From assembly GCA_965279565.1 (NCBI GenBank), contig OZ257249.1, positions 1,488,001-1,552,000 of the forward strand: a DNA stretch of 64,000 nt. Direction: 5' to 3'. The notes under the pieces were generated by a model. The model was not told where the DNA came from, made no database searches, and saw only the letters and a program-made list of their open reading frames with translations. Source of the DNA: Tagaea sp965279565. GTDB lineage: Bacteria > Pseudomonadota > Alphaproteobacteria > CACIAM-22H2. The translations under genes and the position numbers were made by a program. Shown in pieces: positions 61,289 to 64,000 of the stretch; the first letter of the stretch is position 1, and each line of letters starts with the position of its first letter.

Positions 61289-61537
61289 ATGCGACGCCTG
61301 CCGCCCCGGATGGCCAATCCCCTGTTCGGACTGATTCTTACCTTCGCGATGACGTCGGTGGTCAGCCTCATCGCGACGGTCATGGCGATCGGCTTCGTGC
61401 CGGGTATGCCGGCACGCTGGTTCGGCTCGTGGATGACGTCGTGGGCGCTCGCGTTCCCGACGATGCTTGTCGTCGCACCGCTCGTTCGCCGGCTCGTGGC
61501 GCGGCTCGTCGAGCCGGCCGCATCCGGCCCGTCGTGA
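61289..61537 (+). CDS. DUF2798 membrane protein
   Basis: 82 residues from ATG 61289 with AGAAG just upstream; ATG 61247 would add 14 residues. Two membrane helices are present (LFGLILTFAMTSVVSLIATVM and WMTSWALAFPTMLVVAPLVR), matching DUF2798. Function is unknown. Confidence 0.8.
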   Translation: MRRLPPRMANPLFGLILTFAMTSVVSLIATVMAIGFVPGMPARWFGSWMTSWALAFPTMLVVAPLVRRLVARLVEPAASGPS

Positions 61538-61538
61538 A

Positions 61539-61742
61539 CTAGGCGCAGCAGCGCGCCGGCGGAACGGCCGCCGCGGCGATGCGCAGGCGGGCCGCCTCGA
61601 TCGTCCGGAACAGCGACTCGCGGGTCACGCCGTCGCGCCGCATGAGGGTCTGCGCGACCGGATCGTCGATGAGTTCGGCGAGCGCCGGCTCGGGGTCGGT
61701 GCGGCGGACCTGCCGCAGCGGGAACGTGCTGATCTGGGCCAT
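61539..61742 (-). CDS. Small hypothetical protein
   Basis: 67 residues. The central helix DPEPALAELIDDPVAQTLMR and RRDGVTRESLFRTIEAARLR resemble short conserved proteins seen in alphaproteobacteria. The C-terminus ends RCCA. Its 5' end is divergent from the histidine kinase gene. Function is unknown. Confidence 0.6.
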   Translation of the reverse strand: MAQISTFPLRQVRRTDPEPALAELIDDPVAQTLMRRDGVTRESLFRTIEAARLRIAAAAVPPARCCA

Positions 61743-61879
61743 GTCTTGTCTCCTTGTCCGCGAGACTGCCCGGCAACCGGATACCCGGCAAACGAGTTAA
61801 TCTGAACCGGCTGGTGAGCAAACCTAAGCATCGGCGAAAACCAGTTGTCCGGCGCCCGCGGGGCGTCCATCCTCCGGCC
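61743..61879. promoter_or_regulatory. Divergent promoter gap before the sensor kinase
   Basis: 137 bp separate the small hypothetical gene and the kinase gene. The most AT-rich part is 61793-61830. No clear operator was identified. Confidence 0.35.
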
Positions 61880-64000
61880 ATGCGCGCTTTCGGGCTCAGT
61901 GGCCTGCTTCCGGCGTCCCGCCGGCCGGCCGACGGATCGTCGGGCTGGACGCAGTATCTTCTCGTCGTCGGCCTCTGGCTGACGCTGATCGGGCTCGTCT
62001 GGTTCTTCATCGTCGCGGGCACGCGCGAGATCGAGACGACCGCCGAGACGCAGGCGCAGAATCAGGCACAGATCTACGCCGACCTGGTCGAGGAGTTCGT
62101 CGAGCAGACGCTGACGAACTTCGACCAGGACATCCTGATGCTGCGCGACGGGTATCTGCGCGGGGAGGTAGGGCCCGACCTGCGGCCATGGCGCGATTCC
62201 CAGCACGCCCGCAACGCGATCGCCGTGATGTACGCGATCGTCGACGGGCACGGACGGCTGGCGGCGACCAGCGGCGACCAGTCGATGCTCGGCATCGACG
62301 TGACCGACCGGCCGCATATCCGCTTCCACATGGGCCATGTCTCGGACCGGCCGCATCTCAGCGTGCCGATCGCCGGGCGTTCGACCGGCCGCGTTTCGCT
62401 GCAGCTGACGCGCCGGATATCCGGGCCCGACGGTTCGTTCCTCGGCGTGGTCGTCGTGTCGCTCGACGCCGCCTACTACGACCGTTTCTTCACGCGCACG
62501 CGCGTGCGCGACAAGGACGTGATCAGCCTGATGGGCGTCGACGGAACGGTCCGCATGCGATCGGGCCCCGTGCGGCCGGCGGATTCCTATGCCGGCCAGC
62601 CCCTGTTCGAGCGGATGCTGAAGGAGAAATCCGGCACGGCCCGCGCGCTTGGGATCAGCGACGGCGTCGAGCGCTTCGTCGCGTTCCGGACCTTGGGCCA
62701 GTACGACCTGATCGTCTATGTCGGCGTGGCCGTGCTGGACGAGACCTCGATCCTCCGGTCTGGAATCGCCTTCCTGCAGCGCATCGCATGGACGTTCACC
62801 TTCCTGACCGGGGTCAGCGCGCTGGCGATCGTGATCCTGATCAAGCGCCGGCACGAGGCGGCCATGTCGCGCACCGTCGTCGACGAGTTGTCGCGCCGCA
62901 TGGCGGTCATCGGCGGCCTGCTCGACCGGTCGGACGCACTGCTGCTGGCGGTCGGCTGCGACGGCCGGGTCCATTTCGCGAATGCGCGCTGCGCGGAATT
63001 CTTCGTCGAACCGGGCCCGTCCGGCGGACGCGACGTGCAGGCCCTTTTCCGCTTCGCCGCCGAGGGTGCGTCGGCGCTTTTCCTCGAACGCATCCGCGGT
63101 TCGGAGAACGCGCCCGTTTCCTTCGAGCAGGACCTCGTCGGTGCGGACGGCGAGCAGCACCTGTTCCTGTGGATCTGGAGTGCGGACGACAAGGCTCCGG
63201 CCGACGCACGCTCTTTCATCGGCTTCGGCATCGACGTGACCGCGCGCCGGCGCAGCGAAATGACGGCGATCCGCAGCGAACGCATCGCCTCGCTTGGCGA
63301 GATCGCCGCATCGATCGTGCATGAGCTGAACCAGCCGCTGAACGTCATCGGGCTCGCCTGCTCGAACGTCCGCCAGATGCTCGGCGGCGGGGCCGCGGAG
63401 GAAGCCGCCCGCAAGCTCGACCGCATCGACCAGCAGGTCGGACGTGCTGCGGGCATCCTCGACCGGCTCCGCCGCTACATTTCCGGGGCCGGCGCCAGCC
63501 CCTCGTCGCGATTCGCTCTCGTCGATGCGATCCGCGCCGCGGAAGAGTTCGTCGCCGACCAGCTGCGCATCGACGGCGTGCGCGTGGTCAACCGCGTGCC
63601 GCCCGGCCACTATGTGCGCGGCGACCGCCTGCTGTTCGAGCAGCTGGTCGTGAACCTCCTGCTGAACGCGCGCGACGCGATCGTGTCGGGTGCGGACGAC
63701 GCCGATGCGGAGTTCTGCGGCGAGATCGCCGTCGAGGGCGGCGTGCTCGGCGACGGCCGCTTCTTCGGCGTGAGCGTGTCTGACACGGGCCCGGGCCTGT
63801 CCGGCGAAGCAGCCGCGCGCGCGTTCGAGCCCTATTTCACGACGAAGCCGTCCGGCCGCGGGACCGGTCTCGGCCTGCCGATCTGCCGGACGATCGTGCA
63901 GGCGTTCGGCGGCGAGATATCGATCCGCAACGGCGAGCGCGGTGCGTGCGTCGAGTTCCGCGTGCTCGTCGACAGGGGCGGGGCCAGCGCGCTGGCGGGC
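61880..64000 (+). CDS. Sensor histidine kinase (dCache-PAS-HisKA-HATPase), 3' end beyond window
   Basis: 707 codons are open to the window edge. The first TM is at ~32-53 (LLVVGLWLTLIGLVWFFIV). A periplasmic dCache_1-like sensor follows (AIVDGHGRLAATSGDQSMLG, DVTDRPHIRFHM). The second TM is at ~298-318. A PAS-like region is at ~345-450. HisKA has the phospho-His in ASIVHELNQPLNVIG. The ATPase shows NLLLNARDAI (N box), SDTGPGLSG (G1) and GRGTGLGLPICR (G2). It senses an external ligand; the response regulator is not in view. Confidence 0.92.
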   Translation, partial: MRAFGLSGLLPASRRPADGSSGWTQYLLVVGLWLTLIGLVWFFIVAGTREIETTAETQAQNQAQIYADLVEEFVEQTLTNFDQDILMLRDGYLRGEVGPDLRPWRDSQHARNAIAVMYAIVDGHGRLAATSGDQSMLGIDVTDRPHIRFHMGHVSDRPHLSVPIAGRSTGRVSLQLTRRISGPDGSFLGVVVVSLDAAYYDRFFTRTRVRDKDVISLMGVDGTVRMRSGPVRPADSYAGQPLFERMLKEKSGTARALGISDGVERFVAFRTLGQYDLIVYVGVAVLDETSILRSGIAFLQRIAWTFTFLTGVSALAIVILIKRRHEAAMSRTVVDELSRRMAVIGGLLDRSDALLLAVGCDGRVHFANARCAEFFVEPGPSGGRDVQALFRFAAEGASALFLERIRGSENAPVSFEQDLVGADGEQHLFLWIWSADDKAPADARSFIGFGIDVTARRRSEMTAIRSERIASLGEIAASIVHELNQPLNVIGLACSNVRQMLGGGAAEEAARKLDRIDQQVGRAAGILDRLRRYISGAGASPSSRFALVDAIRAAEEFVADQLRIDGVRVVNRVPPGHYVRGDRLLFEQLVVNLLLNARDAIVSGADDADAEFCGEIAVEGGVLGDGRFFGVSVSDTGPGLSGEAAARAFEPYFTTKPSGRGTGLGLPICRTIVQAFGGEISIRNGERGACVEFRVLVDRGGASALAG

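Overview
The window is GC-rich chromosomal DNA from an alphaproteobacterium, most likely Rhodospirillales or a close relative. The evidence is gene content and order. Irr-type Fur regulator, SDHAF4/DUF1674, PAS_5, DUF2798 and DUF3501 genes are present. The block mutM / ubiE-ubiB ... coaBC-dut / enoyl-CoA hydratase-rpsT ... dnaA ... dnaN-recF-gyrB is the typical origin-proximal neighbourhood of that class. Genus-level placement is not possible by eye.

Layout. 1-6.3 kb: envelope sugar genes (tail of a DegT-type aminotransferase, a GT39-like membrane protein, an AsnB-type amidotransferase) and the LPS export pair lptE/lptD, which converge. 6.5-12.4 kb: rpe, a heparinase II/III-like protein, a methyltransferase-glycosyltransferase fusion, galE and an rfbG-like dehydratase. 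12.4-18.2 kb: rsmB, htpX, a large membrane protein that looks like a flippase-like domain fused to an O-antigen ligase, SDHAF4 and a CPBP protease. 18.2-21.3 kb: irr followed by a rubrerythrin / Fe-S reductase / DUF3501 operon. 21.3-29.2 kb: metabolic and periplasmic genes, including a signal-peptide amidohydrolase / YtkA-like / di-heme peroxidase operon, and a solitary flagellin with a structured leader. 29.2-32.2 kb: an iron island (bfd, bfr, DUF2325) with three Fur-like boxes. 32.8-36.6 kb: a lipid A operon (DUF374, waaA, lpxK, lpxL-like). 36.6-40.7 kb: two cyclophilins and the coaBC-dut-Rrf2-moeB operon. 40.7-43.05 kb: a likely insertion between coaBC and ubiB, holding a signal-peptide protein, a leaderless M23 peptidase and a regular array of four dyads. 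43-56.1 kb: the origin-proximal housekeeping block. 56.1-61.2 kb: a TRAP transporter with its LacI-type regulator and a dehydrogenase. 61.3-64 kb: small proteins and the N-terminal 707 codons of a sensor kinase that runs off the window.

Most notable signals: (1) four GACGG-N7-nCGTC dyads spaced 60/54/60 bp in the 344-bp gap beside the M23 gene, inside an otherwise conserved gene order; (2) an iron/peroxide theme combining irr, rubrerythrin, bfd/bfr and DUF2325, with repeated boxes and a promoter of MerR-type geometry; (3) a hairpin-rich 900-bp non-coding gap between rpsT and the dnaA operon with clustered GANTC sites; (4) several domain fusions and unusual overlaps. No tRNA, rRNA, insertion sequence, prophage or CRISPR array was recognised.
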